Counted from the stretch's first letter, positions 21,614-29,711 are shown. The stretch: DNA of 32,562 nt from Candidatus Wildermuthbacteria bacterium (GCA_016203455.1 JACQMR010000009.1:70524-103085); one strand, 5' to 3'. Made by a program: numbers and translations. Notes: a model not told the origin generated them from the sequence alone.

Positions 21614-22882
21614 ATGCAGGCAATAATCATAGCGGCGGGAGAATCATCCAGATTTTGGCCATTGGCTAATGGGATACACAAATCCCAAGTTTTTCTCATG
21701 GGGAAGCCCATTATTTACTGGACCTTAAAAGGACTCGCGGAAAATGGCATTAAAGACGCGATTATTGTATGTTCTCCGGATTCTTCCATGCAAACCATGC
21801 TAGAGCAAGAGAACGATCTTGGCATGCGCCTGTCTTTTGTTGCGCAAGAAAAGCCGTTGGGAACCGGCAACGCGCTTTGGCAGGCGCGTGAGTTTGTGAA
21901 AGGGCCGTTTTTGGCGGTGTGGCCCAATAAGGTGAACGCGGGGGAACTTGTAAAGCAAATGAGAATGAAACAAGAAGAAACCGGAGCCGCGGTATGCCTG
22001 GCGGGCGCTAAAACCGAAACCCCATGGGATTACGGCATGGCCCGTTTTGACGGAGATCGGGTTGTTGAGATTGCGGAAAATCCGGAGAGAGGCAAAGAGC
22101 CCTCGCGGTTTAAGGTTATCGGGGCGTATATGCTGGAGCCGGATTTTTTTTCATACTATGAAGGTCTTGAGCAACATCATGAGGCCGACTTTATTTCCGC
22201 GTTAAACGCGCGTATAAAAAACGATCCCGCGGCTTTTGTAGAGCTTGCAGATGATGTGCCGGCGTTAAAGTATCCGTGGGAGCTTTTTTCTTTGCGGGAT
22301 ATTTTATTTTCTTCCGCGTATTTTAAACCGGAAATCTCAAAGACCGCGCGCGTCGCAAAAAGCGCGGTTCTCGCGGGAGCTGTGCGCGTGGAAGACGGAG
22401 CAGTTGTGAAAGAAGGCGTTATTATTGAAGGTCCGTGCTACATAGGCAAGGGGTGTGAAATTGGCTATAATTCCGTGTTGAGAGGCCCGGTGGATCTGGA
22501 GGAGGGAGTGAAGACGGGCGCGTTTTGTGAAATGAAAAATGCCGTGGTGCAAAAAAATACGCATTTTCATTCAGGATATATCGGCGATTCTTTGTTTGGG
22601 AGAGATTGCAGGATAGGCGCGAATTTTTCCGCGGCGAACAAGCGGCTTGATAGAGGCGAGATTGCGTGCGCGGTAAAAGGCAAAAAGATCATGACGGGAC
22701 GCGTTGCTCTTGGAGCGATTGTTGGGGATAACGCGCGCATTGGGATACACGCGGGTACCATGCCCGGCGCGTGCATTGGTTCAGATGTTGTGGTGGGTCC
22801 CGGGACTATTGTGTTTAAAAATCTTGAGGACAAGAGCGCGGTTTACGCCAAGCAGGATACGGTTTTCAAGCAAGGCGATTGA
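21614..22882 (+). CDS. GlmU-like nucleotidyltransferase with left-handed beta-helix
   Basis: 422 aa. N-terminal sugar-nucleotidyltransferase domain: AIIIAAGESSRFWPL with the loop and a conserved Lys (HKSQVFLMGKPI), EKPLGTGNALW, and WDYGMARFDGDRVVEIAENP. From about residue 245 hexapeptide repeats form a left-handed beta helix (ISKTARVAKSAVLAGAVRV..., GPCYIGKGCEIGYNSVLRG, GAIVGDNARIGIHAGTMPG). The layout is that of bifunctional UDP-GlcNAc pyrophosphorylase/GlcN-1-P acetyltransferase, but the sequence is divergent and other sugar-1-phosphate uridylyl/thymidylyltransferases share it. It follows yvcK by 1 nt and closes the amino-sugar run. Confidence 0.83.
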   Translation: MQAIIIAAGESSRFWPLANGIHKSQVFLMGKPIIYWTLKGLAENGIKDAIIVCSPDSSMQTMLEQENDLGMRLSFVAQEKPLGTGNALWQAREFVKGPFLAVWPNKVNAGELVKQMRMKQEETGAAVCLAGAKTETPWDYGMARFDGDRVVEIAENPERGKEPSRFKVIGAYMLEPDFFSYYEGLEQHHEADFISALNARIKNDPAAFVELADDVPALKYPWELFSLRDILFSSAYFKPEISKTARVAKSAVLAGAVRVEDGAVVKEGVIIEGPCYIGKGCEIGYNSVLRGPVDLEEGVKTGAFCEMKNAVVQKNTHFHSGYIGDSLFGRDCRIGANFSAANKRLDRGEIACAVKGKKIMTGRVALGAIVGDNARIGIHAGTMPGACIGSDVVVGPGTIVFKNLEDKSAVYAKQDTVFKQGD

Positions 22883-22909
22883 CAGAATTGTCTTGGGATG
22901 TTTTAGTAT
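22879..22909 (+). promoter_or_regulatory. Possible promoter of the hairpin-array RNA
   Basis: TTGACA overlapping the TGA of the GlmU-like gene, 19-bp spacer, TAGTAT (or 18 bp to TTAGTA). An alternative is TTGGGA-17 bp-TATATC starting at 22893. Confidence 0.45.
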
Positions 22910-23259
22910 ATGCAGTATATCCTTTCGGTCTCCTTTGGGTTCCTCCTCTCCCGGGGAGACCGAATTTCTCTTATTGCATTCTGTTGAGAGGAGTTGCCGT
23001 TCTCCTCTCTTTGTCTGCCACAGGCGATGCCGGTGTTTCTCCTCCGGTGTCGCCTTGTCATCGCGGGAAGGTCGCATTCTGGCGTGTGGCTTTCTCGCGC
23101 TCTATGCCGTTGCCGTTTCTCTTCCCCCCCCGGAAGAAACGGCAATGGCAATTTTCCCTCCCCCTTTCTTGCCGGTAGCGTTTGGCAGGCGCGCCGCCGG
23201 CAAGAGAGAAAATAATAAAGACCAAGATACGCGATATCTTGGTCCTTTCATTTTTTCTT
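22910..23259 (+). ncRNA. Candidate structured RNA: array of six hairpins
   Basis: 397 bases lie between the GlmU-like gene and tsaC. Six successive inverted repeats fill them: H1 22926-22962 (CGGTCTCC/GGAGACCG); H2 22986-23009 (GAGAGGAG/CTCCTCTC); H3 23022-23054 (12 bp with two G-T pairs, AGGCGATGCCGG/CCGGTGTCGCCT); H4 23106-23149 (15 bp, GCCGTTGCCGTTTCT/AGAAACGGCAATGGC); H5 23168-23204 (CTTGCCGG/CCGGCAAG); H6 23220-23244, a terminator. A promoter-like pair lies at the 5' end. I see no rnpB or tmRNA hallmarks. ORFs called here (e.g. 22704-23270) have arginine- and proline-rich products typical of non-coding palindromic DNA. It may be an RNA gene or a cluster of palindromic repeats. Confidence 0.5.
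23220..23259 (+). terminator. Terminator before tsaC
   Basis: Perfect 10-bp stem GACCAAGATA / TATCTTGGTC, 5-nt loop, CTTTCATTTTTTCTT. Confidence 0.88.
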
Positions 23260-23279
23260 GCGTTTGTTAGTATTTTACC

Positions 23280-23870
23280 ATGATGCTTTTTACTGTGTTT
23301 AATGAAGATAAGGACGAGGCGATACGAGAGGCCGCGCGCGCCCTGCAAAAAGGCATGGTTGTCGTTTGTCCAACAGATACCGTGTATGGATTGCTCGCGG
23401 ACGCGAGAAACAAAAAAGCGGCGCGAAGGATTTTTGTGGTTAAGGGGAGAGAACAAGGGAAAGCATTGCCTATTTTTGTGTCCGGTATGGCCCAGGCAAA
23501 ACGCCTGGCAAAGATTTCAAAAGCGCAAGAAAAAAAAGCGCGGGCGGCATGGCCGGGACGCGTTACTCTTGTGTTTGAAAGCAAGGGGACCTTGCCCAAA
23601 GAAACGGGCACCACAAAAAAGATCGGGTTGCGCATTCCCGCGCACCCCGTGGTTTTAGCAATCATGAAAAAGACGCGCGCGCCTTTGGTTGGAACCTCCG
23701 CCAATGTTTCCGGGTTGCCTTCGTGCCGAAGTTCCGCGGAAGTTTTGGCGCAGTTCGCGGGCAGAAAGAATGTTCCCGATATTGTGCTGGACGCCGGGCT
23801 TTTGCCTTTGCGCAGACCCTCCAAAATTATAGATATTACGGGGAAAAAGCCGGTTGTTCTGCGGAAATAA
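23280..23870 (+). CDS. tsaC: L-threonylcarbamoyladenylate synthase (Sua5/YrdC/TsaC family)
   Basis: 196 aa, YrdC domain only (no Sua5 extension). It makes threonylcarbamoyl-AMP from Thr, bicarbonate and ATP for the t6A37 modification of ANN-decoding tRNAs. Seen: GMVVVCPTDTVYGLLADARN, the basic VKGREQGKALPIFV (usual KxR...KP), WPGRVTLVFESKG, IGLRIPAHP, and the SAN motif in PLVGTSANVSG. TAGTAT ends 6 nt before ATG 23280, so initiation is probably leaderless; ATG 23283 is possible. Confidence 0.94.
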   Translation: MMLFTVFNEDKDEAIREAARALQKGMVVVCPTDTVYGLLADARNKKAARRIFVVKGREQGKALPIFVSGMAQAKRLAKISKAQEKKARAAWPGRVTLVFESKGTLPKETGTTKKIGLRIPAHPVVLAIMKKTRAPLVGTSANVSGLPSCRSSAEVLAQFAGRKNVPDIVLDAGLLPLRRPSKIIDITGKKPVVLRK

Positions 23871-23916
23871 ACCTTTCTTTTCGGCGATATAGGTGATACA
23901 ATCCGCGTATATTGAT

Positions 23917-25248
23917 ATGGACAAAAAGCCGTTAAAAACCGCGGATCCCGCCATATATGATTTGATTCAGGCAGAGCTTTCCCGCAGAAGGACTGTGCTT
24001 GAAATGATTCCGTCAGAAAATCACACTTCTTTGGCCGTGCTTGAGGCATCCGGCTCCATTCTTACGGATAAATATTCAGAAGGGTATCCGGGTAAAAGAT
24101 ATTACGCGGGGAATGAGTATATAGATAAGATTGAAAACCTGGCCATCAGCAGGGCAAAGCAGGCGTTTGGCGTACCCCACGCGAATGTGCAGGCGTATTC
24201 CGGCACCCCGGCAAATTTCGCGGTGCATTTTGCCGTGTGTCAGGCGGGAGACCCTATCATGGGCCAGAATCTTTTGGATGGAGGGCATTTGACGCACGGC
24301 TGGAAAACAAGTTTTTCCGGCGCCTTTTACAAGAGTGTTCAGTATCATGTAAAAGCGGACGGTTATATTGATTTTGACGAGGCGAGAGCGTTGGCAAGAG
24401 AGCATAAGCCAAAACTTATCTGGGTTGGGGCATCCGCGTACGCAAGGCAGTTTCCGTTTAAAGAAATGGCCGAGATCGCAGATGAAGTCGGGGCGTTTCT
24501 TGCCGCCGATATCGCCCATATCGCGGGGCTCGTGCTGGGGGGAGCTCATCCAAGCCCGGTGCCGTACGCGCATATTGTAACCACCACGACACATAAGACA
24601 TTGAGGGGTCCCAGGGGGGCTTTGATCATGGCTACGGAAAAAGGCCTGCAAAAAGATCCCGAGCTTGGAGACAAGATTGATAAGGCGGTGTTCCCGGGTT
24701 TGCAGGGAGGCCCTCATAATCACCAGACAGCCGCAATCGCGGTTGCTTTGGGAGAAGCCATGTGGCCGGATTTTAAGACATACGCTCATCAGGTTGTGAG
24801 CAACGCAAAGGCATTGGCGCAGTCGCTCATGGCGCGCGGGCTCAAGCTGGTTTCCAATGGCACGGATAATCATTTAATGCTTGTTGATCTTACTCCGTTT
24901 GCCAAAGGTTTGGGGGTATTCGCGCAAGACGCTTTAGACAAGGCGGGCATCACGCTCAACAAGAACACGATTCCGCAAGATCCGTCTTCCCCGTTTTATC
25001 CAAGCGGCATACGGCTTGGCACTCCCGCCATTACCACCAGGGGCATGAAAGAAAAAGAGATGGAACAGATTGGCGCGTGGATTGCCGAAGTTGTGCAAGA
25101 AGTGCAGGACCGTCGGCTTCCCGAGACAAAAGAAGAACGGTCTGTGTATTTAAAGCAGTTTGCCCGAGATATCGCGGAAAATGAAAAGCTGAAAGAGATA
25201 AAAAAGAAGGTGGAGGAGTTATGCTCTCAATTCCCGCTTCCTTACTAA
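23917..25248 (+). CDS. glyA: Serine hydroxymethyltransferase
   Basis: 443 aa from ATG 23917 (MDKKPLKTADPAIYDLI); the track GTG at 23893 adds eight residues. PLP enzyme interconverting serine and glycine with tetrahydrofolate. Motifs: LEMIPSENHTSLAVLEASGS, KYSEGYPGKRYYAGNEYID, SGTPANFAVHF, LTHGWKTSFSGAFY, the active-site lysine region TTTTHKTLRGPRGALI, and GLQGGPHNHQTAAIAVAL. folD follows after 126 nt, so this region serves one-carbon metabolism. Confidence 0.97.
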   Translation: MDKKPLKTADPAIYDLIQAELSRRRTVLEMIPSENHTSLAVLEASGSILTDKYSEGYPGKRYYAGNEYIDKIENLAISRAKQAFGVPHANVQAYSGTPANFAVHFAVCQAGDPIMGQNLLDGGHLTHGWKTSFSGAFYKSVQYHVKADGYIDFDEARALAREHKPKLIWVGASAYARQFPFKEMAEIADEVGAFLAADIAHIAGLVLGGAHPSPVPYAHIVTTTTHKTLRGPRGALIMATEKGLQKDPELGDKIDKAVFPGLQGGPHNHQTAAIAVALGEAMWPDFKTYAHQVVSNAKALAQSLMARGLKLVSNGTDNHLMLVDLTPFAKGLGVFAQDALDKAGITLNKNTIPQDPSSPFYPSGIRLGTPAITTRGMKEKEMEQIGAWIAEVVQEVQDRRLPETKEERSVYLKQFARDIAENEKLKEIKKKVEELCSQFPLPY

Positions 25249-25335
25249 ATCTTGCAGGCGGATACAAAATTTTAATTTCTAGTTCATTCCATTCTGAATG
25301 CAAAGAAGAAATAAAGTATTGGAGTATTAAGGCAT

Positions 25336-25370
25336 TGATTAGAAATTAAGAATTAGAAATTAGGAATTTT
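25336..25370. repeat. AT-rich direct repeats before folD
   Basis: ATTAGAAATTA recurs with interruptions (GATTAGAAATTAAGAATTAGAAATTAGGAATT). The 25249-25374 gap holds otherwise only AT-rich sequence. A related stretch lies at 7541-7566. Confidence 0.55.
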
Positions 25371-25374
25371 GATC

Positions 25375-26193
25375 ATGGCTGTCATTCTTTCGGGCGACCA
25401 AATCGCAAAAACAGTTCTTGGAGCGCTTGCAAAAAATATTGCGGGAAAGAAACCATTGCTTGCCGTGATTCAGGTTGGCAAGAATCCGGTTTCAGAAAAA
25501 TATGTGGGGGAAAAAGAAAAAATAGCTATTGTTTTGGGAGCTGGGTTTAAGAAGTATGATTTTGCGGAGGATATTCCGCAGGAAGATTTGGAAAAGGAGA
25601 TAGCGGCAATCGGGAAAGACCCCGCGGTTTCCGGAATGATCGTGCAACTGCCTTTGCCGCGGCATATCAGAGCGCAAAAAGCTCTGGATCTGATTCCGGA
25701 AGAAAAAGACGCGGACATTCTTTCTTCCTCTTTATTCGGGAAATTCGCGCTTGGGGAATGTTCCATGCTTCCTCCCACGGTGGAGGCCATAGCTTTGTTG
25801 CTTGAGAAAGCCGGCGTTCATTTGCGCGGAGCAACAGTAGCCGTTGTTGGAGCCGGCAGATTGGTGGGGCTTCCTTTGATATTTTGGCTTATTCGCCAGG
25901 GCGCCACGGTTTTCGTAGCGCACAAAGACACCAAAGACCTGGCAAGCTGTACGCTGTCGGCGGATGTTGTTATTTCCGGAACAGGCAAGGCCGGACTGAT
26001 CACCGGAGGCATGATAAAAGCCGGAGCCGTGGTGATTGACGCAGGCACGAGCGTGGAAGACGGCCAGACCAAAGGCGATGTTGATTTTGCAAGCGTATCA
26101 GAAAAAGCGGGATTTATAACTCCGGTGCCCGGAGGGGTGGGGCCTCTTACCGTGGCCTGCCTTTTTAAGAATCTGTTTTCTTTGCATGAATAG
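25375..26193 (+). CDS. folD: Bifunctional methylene-THF dehydrogenase/cyclohydrolase
   Basis: 272 aa from ATG 25375 (two codons inside the track ORF). It oxidises 5,10-methylene-THF to methenyl-THF and hydrolyses it to 10-formyl-THF. Seen: VIQVGKNPVSEKYVGEKEKIA with the catalytic Tyr-x3-Lys arrangement, MIVQLPLPRHI, PEEKDADIL, the NAD(P)-binding VAVVGAGRLVGLPLIFWL, and the C-terminal signature FITPVPGGVGPLTVACLFKN. The usual CTP near the middle is MLPPTVEA. It overlaps the next gene by 8 nt and works with GlyA. Confidence 0.96.
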   Translation: MAVILSGDQIAKTVLGALAKNIAGKKPLLAVIQVGKNPVSEKYVGEKEKIAIVLGAGFKKYDFAEDIPQEDLEKEIAAIGKDPAVSGMIVQLPLPRHIRAQKALDLIPEEKDADILSSSLFGKFALGECSMLPPTVEAIALLLEKAGVHLRGATVAVVGAGRLVGLPLIFWLIRQGATVFVAHKDTKDLASCTLSADVVISGTGKAGLITGGMIKAGAVVIDAGTSVEDGQTKGDVDFASVSEKAGFITPVPGGVGPLTVACLFKNLFSLHE

Positions 26194-26659
26194 CGTCATT
26201 GTTTTTTTCGCGGAACCTTTGGGGTATATACTGCTGGCGTTTCTGCTGGTATTTTTTTGGGAGAATAGAAAAAAATATCCCCGGTTTTTGTTTGAGGCGG
26301 CAAGCGCGGCTTTTCTTTCCCGCGGCGTTGTTACCGAGGCGATCCGTTTTTTCTGGCATAATCCCAGGCCCTTTGTGGAGCAGGGAACCATGCCTTTAAT
26401 AGCCGAGTCGCCGTTGTCGTGGTCGTTTCCTTCGGGACACGCCACATTTTTCTTTGCCCTGGGAGCGGTGTTATACTCGTACAATAAAAAAGCGGGCATC
26501 GCGTTTCTCGCGTTTTCCGGCCTCATGGGAATTGCCCGCGTGCTTGCCGGAGTTCATTGGCCCTTGGACATCGCGGGCGGCGCGGTCATTGGCATGGTTT
26601 CCGGTTTTATTGTGGTGCGATTATTTTGTTCGCGCGGGAATCGTTTTTTTTCGTACTGA
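26186..26659 (+). CDS. PAP2-family membrane phosphatase
   Basis: 157 aa, mostly hydrophobic with about five membrane segments. The three PAP2 motifs are present: RFFWHNPRP (R-x6-RP), FPSGHA, and ARVLAGVHWPLD (usually SRxxxxxHxxxD, here Ala for Ser). Such enzymes dephosphorylate lipid pyrophosphates; the size and motifs fit undecaprenyl-diphosphatase of the BcrC type, which would recycle the lipid carrier for wall or glycan synthesis. It overlaps folD by 8 nt. Substrate is inferred. Confidence 0.85.
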   Translation: MNSVIVFFAEPLGYILLAFLLVFFWENRKKYPRFLFEAASAAFLSRGVVTEAIRFFWHNPRPFVEQGTMPLIAESPLSWSFPSGHATFFFALGAVLYSYNKKAGIAFLAFSGLMGIARVLAGVHWPLDIAGGAVIGMVSGFIVVRLFCSRGNRFFSY

Positions 26660-26760
26660 TTGCAAGAGAAGATAACGGATGTGCATTTTCGCATTTGCGG
26701 GAAGCGCGAGTCGTTTTGGGCAAAGCACGGGTTTGAGCTTCTTTTTCAATACCTTTTGGA

Positions 26761-26793
26761 AATAAAACAACCCTAACTATGTGAGTCAGGGTT
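26761..26793 (-). terminator. Terminator of the minus-strand small gene
   Basis: On the minus strand: AACCCTGACT...AGTTAGGGTT stem followed by GTTTTATT. Confidence 0.75.
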
Positions 26794-26811
26794 TTAGGGC
26801 TTGCGCGTATG

Positions 26812-27111
26812 TTAAAGCGCGAGGGGGGTTACCAGAAAGACGGTCGCGCCCCAACGGGCCGCGTCTTGCAGTACTGCGACGATTGCCGGATCTTGTTGAG
26901 CCGCGGCGAGGTTTTCTTGCGTCGTTCTGATGGTGACGACGCGCGGATACTCATCTTTACCGATTTGAATTTGTACTTCTACAAGGTTGAGTAGATTTGT
27001 ACGGCGCACATCCAAGATGTGCTGTGGATACCATTCCTCAAACTGCTCCCGGGTTACTCCTTCCGGGAGCCGGTATATTTCCATGAGCGTGATTTCGGGG
27101 TTTCCTGCCAT
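26812..27111 (-). CDS. Small protein, possibly EthD/ferredoxin-fold like (99 aa)
   Basis: Start ATG 27111 has AGGAGG 8 nt upstream and a promoter further up; the track start at 27189 would begin in the -35. The sequence MAGNPEITLMEIYRLPEGVTREQFEEWYPQHILDVRR resembles the beta-helix opening of dimeric alpha-beta barrel proteins (EthD/Dabb type), where a strand is followed by a helix with an E-x-W-Y-x-x-H pattern; the rest (VEVQIQIGKDEYPRVVTIRTT...ATVFLVTPLAL) has matching strand-helix-strand character. No catalytic motif is certain. It is a single-gene unit with its own promoter and terminator. Family assignment is tentative. Confidence 0.6.
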   Translation of the reverse strand: MAGNPEITLMEIYRLPEGVTREQFEEWYPQHILDVRRTNLLNLVEVQIQIGKDEYPRVVTIRTTQENLAAAQQDPAIVAVLQDAARWGATVFLVTPLAL

Positions 27112-27154
27112 TCCGTCCGCCTCCTGAATTTTTGGGGTGCAAGAACCTATATTG

Positions 27155-27183
27155 AAAGTATCTGGAAGCGCAGATCGTGTCAA
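27155..27183 (-). promoter_or_regulatory. Promoter of the 99-aa protein gene
   Basis: Minus strand TTGACA (27183-27178), 17-bp spacer, TACTTT (27160-27155). A second TTGACA copy lies at 27189-27184. Confidence 0.7.
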
Positions 27184-27207
27184 TGTCAAAAAGAAAGCCC
27201 AGAAATC

Positions 27208-27382
27208 CTTAGTCTGCCTTAGTTATCCCCAGCCCTGAACCGATCTCCGATCTGGTTCAGGGCGCAGGATACCAGAGTTGCCTTTGGCAACACGGTACCC
27301 TGTAGTCCCGAACCGTATCCCAAGGCGTACTCTGTTCTATTTTGGGGATTCTGGTTCGGGGACACAGCTTAGGCAGACTAAG
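27208..27382 (-). ncRNA. Candidate four-way-junction RNA downstream of tRNA-Leu
   Basis: A 175-base segment closed by a 15-bp stem with one mismatch (27208-27222 with 27368-27382). Inside are three hairpins: CCCTGAACC/GGTTCAGGG (27233-27262); CAGG-TACC/GGTA-CCTG with inner GTTGCC/GGCAAC (27265-27302); GTCCCGAACC/GGTTCGGGGAC with inner ATCCC/GGGAT (27305-27363). Together they form a cloverleaf. The strand is uncertain since both fold alike; minus is preferred because tRNA-Leu lies 28 nt upstream and a T-rich run follows. I do not recognise a known RNA class. Confidence 0.5.
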
Positions 27383-27410
27383 TTTGAATATATTCCGAAA
27401 AAGTTAGTTT

Positions 27411-27497
27411 TGGTGCCCAGGGAGAGAGTTGAACTCTCATGAGGTTGCCCTCGCGGGATTTTGAGTCCCGTGCGTCTGCCAGTTCCGCCACCCGGGC
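27411..27497 (-). tRNA. tRNA-Leu (anticodon CAA)
   Basis: Minus strand class II tRNA: acceptor GCCCGGG / CCTGGGC (one G-T), D arm, anticodon stem CGGGA / TCCCG with loop CTCAAAA (anticodon CAA, reads UUG), variable arm, T arm GAGAG-TTCAACT-CTCTC, A73 and encoded CCA. UUG is the most frequent Leu codon in the attenuator leader at 7987. Confidence 0.94.
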
Positions 27498-27514
27498 AAA
27501 ATAAATACGGAGTC

Positions 27515-27543
27515 AGTATACTGATATTTTCTTTTTTTGTAAA
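27515..27543 (-). promoter_or_regulatory. Promoter of tRNA-Leu(CAA)
   Basis: Minus strand TTTACA, 17-bp spacer, TATACT; start expected about 10 nt upstream of the tRNA 5' end. Confidence 0.8.
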
Positions 27544-27567
27544 CCGCACCTGCCCCTTTTTGGGCGC

Positions 27568-27613
27568 ATCCTTAACCCCGTTAAGTTATTCACGCCTTAA
27601 CGGGGTTAAGGAT
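27568..27613. terminator. Long palindrome at the topA stop codon
   Basis: Perfect 18-bp arms ATCCTTAACCCCGTTAAG / CTTAACGGGGTTAAGGAT with a 10-nt loop. Each arm is itself nearly palindromic and matches the repeat at 2534-2556. It contains the topA TAA. It has no clear T-run, so it may be a repeat element acting as a transcript-end hairpin. Confidence 0.7.
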
Positions 27614-29711
27614 TGATGGGTGAGGGTTTGCCGGCAAGACATTCTTTGTTGGAACAAGTGATGGCTTGGCTTTGCCGGCCATCATCCTGAATTTGGTGAA
27701 GGACATCCTTATTTCTGCCTGTTTCAACCATGAGAGAGCCGCATTGCTCGCAGGTTTTTCCGGTTGGTTTTTTCCAGAGGGCAAAGTCGCACTCGGGATA
27801 CGCCGTGCATCCGTAAAAGATCCGCTTTGTTTTTGTTTTGCGGGGAGCGATCTCGCCTTTTTTGCATTTGGGGCATTGAACGCCGAGGGACGCGGTTTTT
27901 TCTTTTTGCATGGACTCGGTAAATTTGCACGCCGGAAACGCGGAACACGCGTAAAACTGGCCGTATCTTCCAAAGCGGGCGAGAAGAGGGGAGTTGCATT
28001 TTGGGCATGTTCTGCCCTCCACTTCTTTGACGGTGTCTTTTTTGGAGACCTCCTCGTATTTTTCTTTGAGTATTTTTTCAAAAGGCATATAGAAATCGCT
28101 TAACATGGGAACCCACTCTTGTTTGCCTTCCGCGATGTTGTCCAGCCGTTCTTCCATGCCCGCGGTGAATTGAATGTCCACTATGGAAGGAAAGTGTTTT
28201 ACCAGCAGGGCGTTTACCGCTTTCCCAAGGTCTGTTGGGAACAGCCGCCTGCGTTCGTCTTTTTCCACATATCCTCTGTCTTGAATGGTTGAGATAATAG
28301 GGGCGTATGTTGAAGGCCTTCCCACGCCGTATTCTTCCAGAGTTTTAATGAGCGTTGCCTCTGTGTATCTGGGAGGGGGTTCGGTAAAATGCTGGCTTCC
28401 TTTGAGATCTTCAAGTTTTAGTATTTCCCCCGTGGTAAGTTCCGGGAGCTCCGCCTCTTCAAATTTCATGGGATATACTTTGAGGAATCCGTCAAATTTC
28501 AGCATTTGTCCTCCCGCTTTGAATGTGTATTCTTTCGCGCTGATTTCCAGAGATGTCGCGTTGAACAACGCCGGATTCATTTGAGAAGCCATGAACCTTT
28601 TCCATATAAGGGTGTAGAGTTTTGCCGTTTGCAAGGGCAGGTTCGCTACTTCCGGAGTTTTGTCTGCAATAGTGGGGCGGATCGCTTCGTGCGCTTCTTG
28701 CGCTCCTTTCGCCTTGCCTTTGAAGACGCGAAATGTTTCGGGCCGGTACTCTTTGCCAAAGGTTTTTTCTATATATGTTTGCGCGGCCGCGAGCGCGGTT
28801 GCAGAGAGATTGAGCGAGTCGGTGCGGTGGTAGGTGATGAGTCCCTGTTCATAGAGCTGTTGGGCAATTTGCATGGTGCGCCTTGCCTGGTATCCCAGCC
28901 GTTGGCCGGCTGTCTGCTGAAGCGTAGAGGTGGTGAATGGCGGCATGGGATTGCGCCGCGTTTCTTTTTGCTGAAGGGTTTCTACTTTATATTCGGCATT
29001 TTTCAGGTCGGCGAGAATACTGTCCGCCTCCTCTTTGTTTTTAATCTCCAGTTTTTCAATTGATTTCCCGTCTTTTTTCGCGAGAACAGAGGTAAAGTTT
29101 TGTACTGCGGTATTTGTATTGTTTGATTTTTTCAGCAGTGCTTCTATGCTCCAGTATTCTTGCGCTTTGAACGCCTGGATTTCTTCTTCTCGGTCTGCGA
29201 TTAAGCGCACGGTTGCCGACTGCACTCTTCCTGCCGAGAGCCCCCGGGCAACTTTTTTCCAGAGAAACGGGGAAAGTTTATATCCTACAAGGCGGTCAAG
29301 AATGCGCCTTGCCTGCTGGGCGTTTACCTGGTTGATGTCCACGGTTCTCGGATGCAGGAGCGCCGCTTCTATTGCCGGTTTTGTGATTTCGTGAAACACG
29401 ATTCGTTCCGCGTCTTTGAGCCCCAGGATTTCAGACAGATGCCAGGCAATGGCCTCGCCTTCTCTGTCTTCATCGGTTGCGAGTATGACTTCGCTTGTTG
29501 TTTTTGCCGCGTTTTTGAGAGCGGTTACCGTTTTTTTGGATTTTGTCGGGATAACATAGGAGGGTTCAAAGTTTTTTTCGGTGTCAACGCCAAGTTTCCC
29601 TTTTGGCAGGTCTCTGATATGGCCGAACGAGGAAAGCACCTTGTATTCTTTGCCCAGAAAGCTTTCAAGCGTTCGCGCTTTCGCTGGCGATTCCACAATA
29701 ATAAGTTTCAT
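27606..29711 (-). CDS. topA: DNA topoisomerase I (type IA)
   Basis: 701 aa from ATG 29711, where the family start MKLIIVESPAKARTLESFLG lies; the 46 extra track residues come from the repeat-rich upstream gap. It relaxes negative supercoils. Toprim domain with VESPAKA and ATDEDREGEAIAWHL; active-site tyrosine in QGLITYHRTDSLNLS; GRPSTYAPIISTIQDRGYV; QFTAGMEERLD. C-terminal zinc fingers follow: CPKCNSPLLARFGRYGQFYACSAFPACKF is the first, then CPKC...CTAYPEC and CEQCG. The last residues NP and the stop lie inside a palindrome shared with the histidine-kinase gene. Confidence 0.96.
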   Translation of the reverse strand: MKLIIVESPAKARTLESFLGKEYKVLSSFGHIRDLPKGKLGVDTEKNFEPSYVIPTKSKKTVTALKNAAKTTSEVILATDEDREGEAIAWHLSEILGLKDAERIVFHEITKPAIEAALLHPRTVDINQVNAQQARRILDRLVGYKLSPFLWKKVARGLSAGRVQSATVRLIADREEEIQAFKAQEYWSIEALLKKSNNTNTAVQNFTSVLAKKDGKSIEKLEIKNKEEADSILADLKNAEYKVETLQQKETRRNPMPPFTTSTLQQTAGQRLGYQARRTMQIAQQLYEQGLITYHRTDSLNLSATALAAAQTYIEKTFGKEYRPETFRVFKGKAKGAQEAHEAIRPTIADKTPEVANLPLQTAKLYTLIWKRFMASQMNPALFNATSLEISAKEYTFKAGGQMLKFDGFLKVYPMKFEEAELPELTTGEILKLEDLKGSQHFTEPPPRYTEATLIKTLEEYGVGRPSTYAPIISTIQDRGYVEKDERRRLFPTDLGKAVNALLVKHFPSIVDIQFTAGMEERLDNIAEGKQEWVPMLSDFYMPFEKILKEKYEEVSKKDTVKEVEGRTCPKCNSPLLARFGRYGQFYACSAFPACKFTESMQKEKTASLGVQCPKCKKGEIAPRKTKTKRIFYGCTAYPECDFALWKKPTGKTCEQCGSLMVETGRNKDVLHQIQDDGRQSQAITCSNKECLAGKPSPINP

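Noticed and set aside
22704-23270. Several overlapping ORFs in the hairpin array (e.g. 22704-23270, 22879-23178)
   Set aside because: Products are Arg/Pro/Ser-rich without domain character, frames overlap on both strands, and the DNA is explained by inverted repeats.
27208-27382. Assignment of the cloverleaf RNA to rnpB, tmRNA, SRP RNA or 6S RNA
   Set aside because: None of the hallmark sequences of those RNAs was found, and the shape does not match a single-hairpin 6S RNA.
27337-27549. Minus-strand ORF of 70 aa
   Set aside because: It covers tRNA-Leu(CAA) and its promoter; a shadow of an RNA gene.
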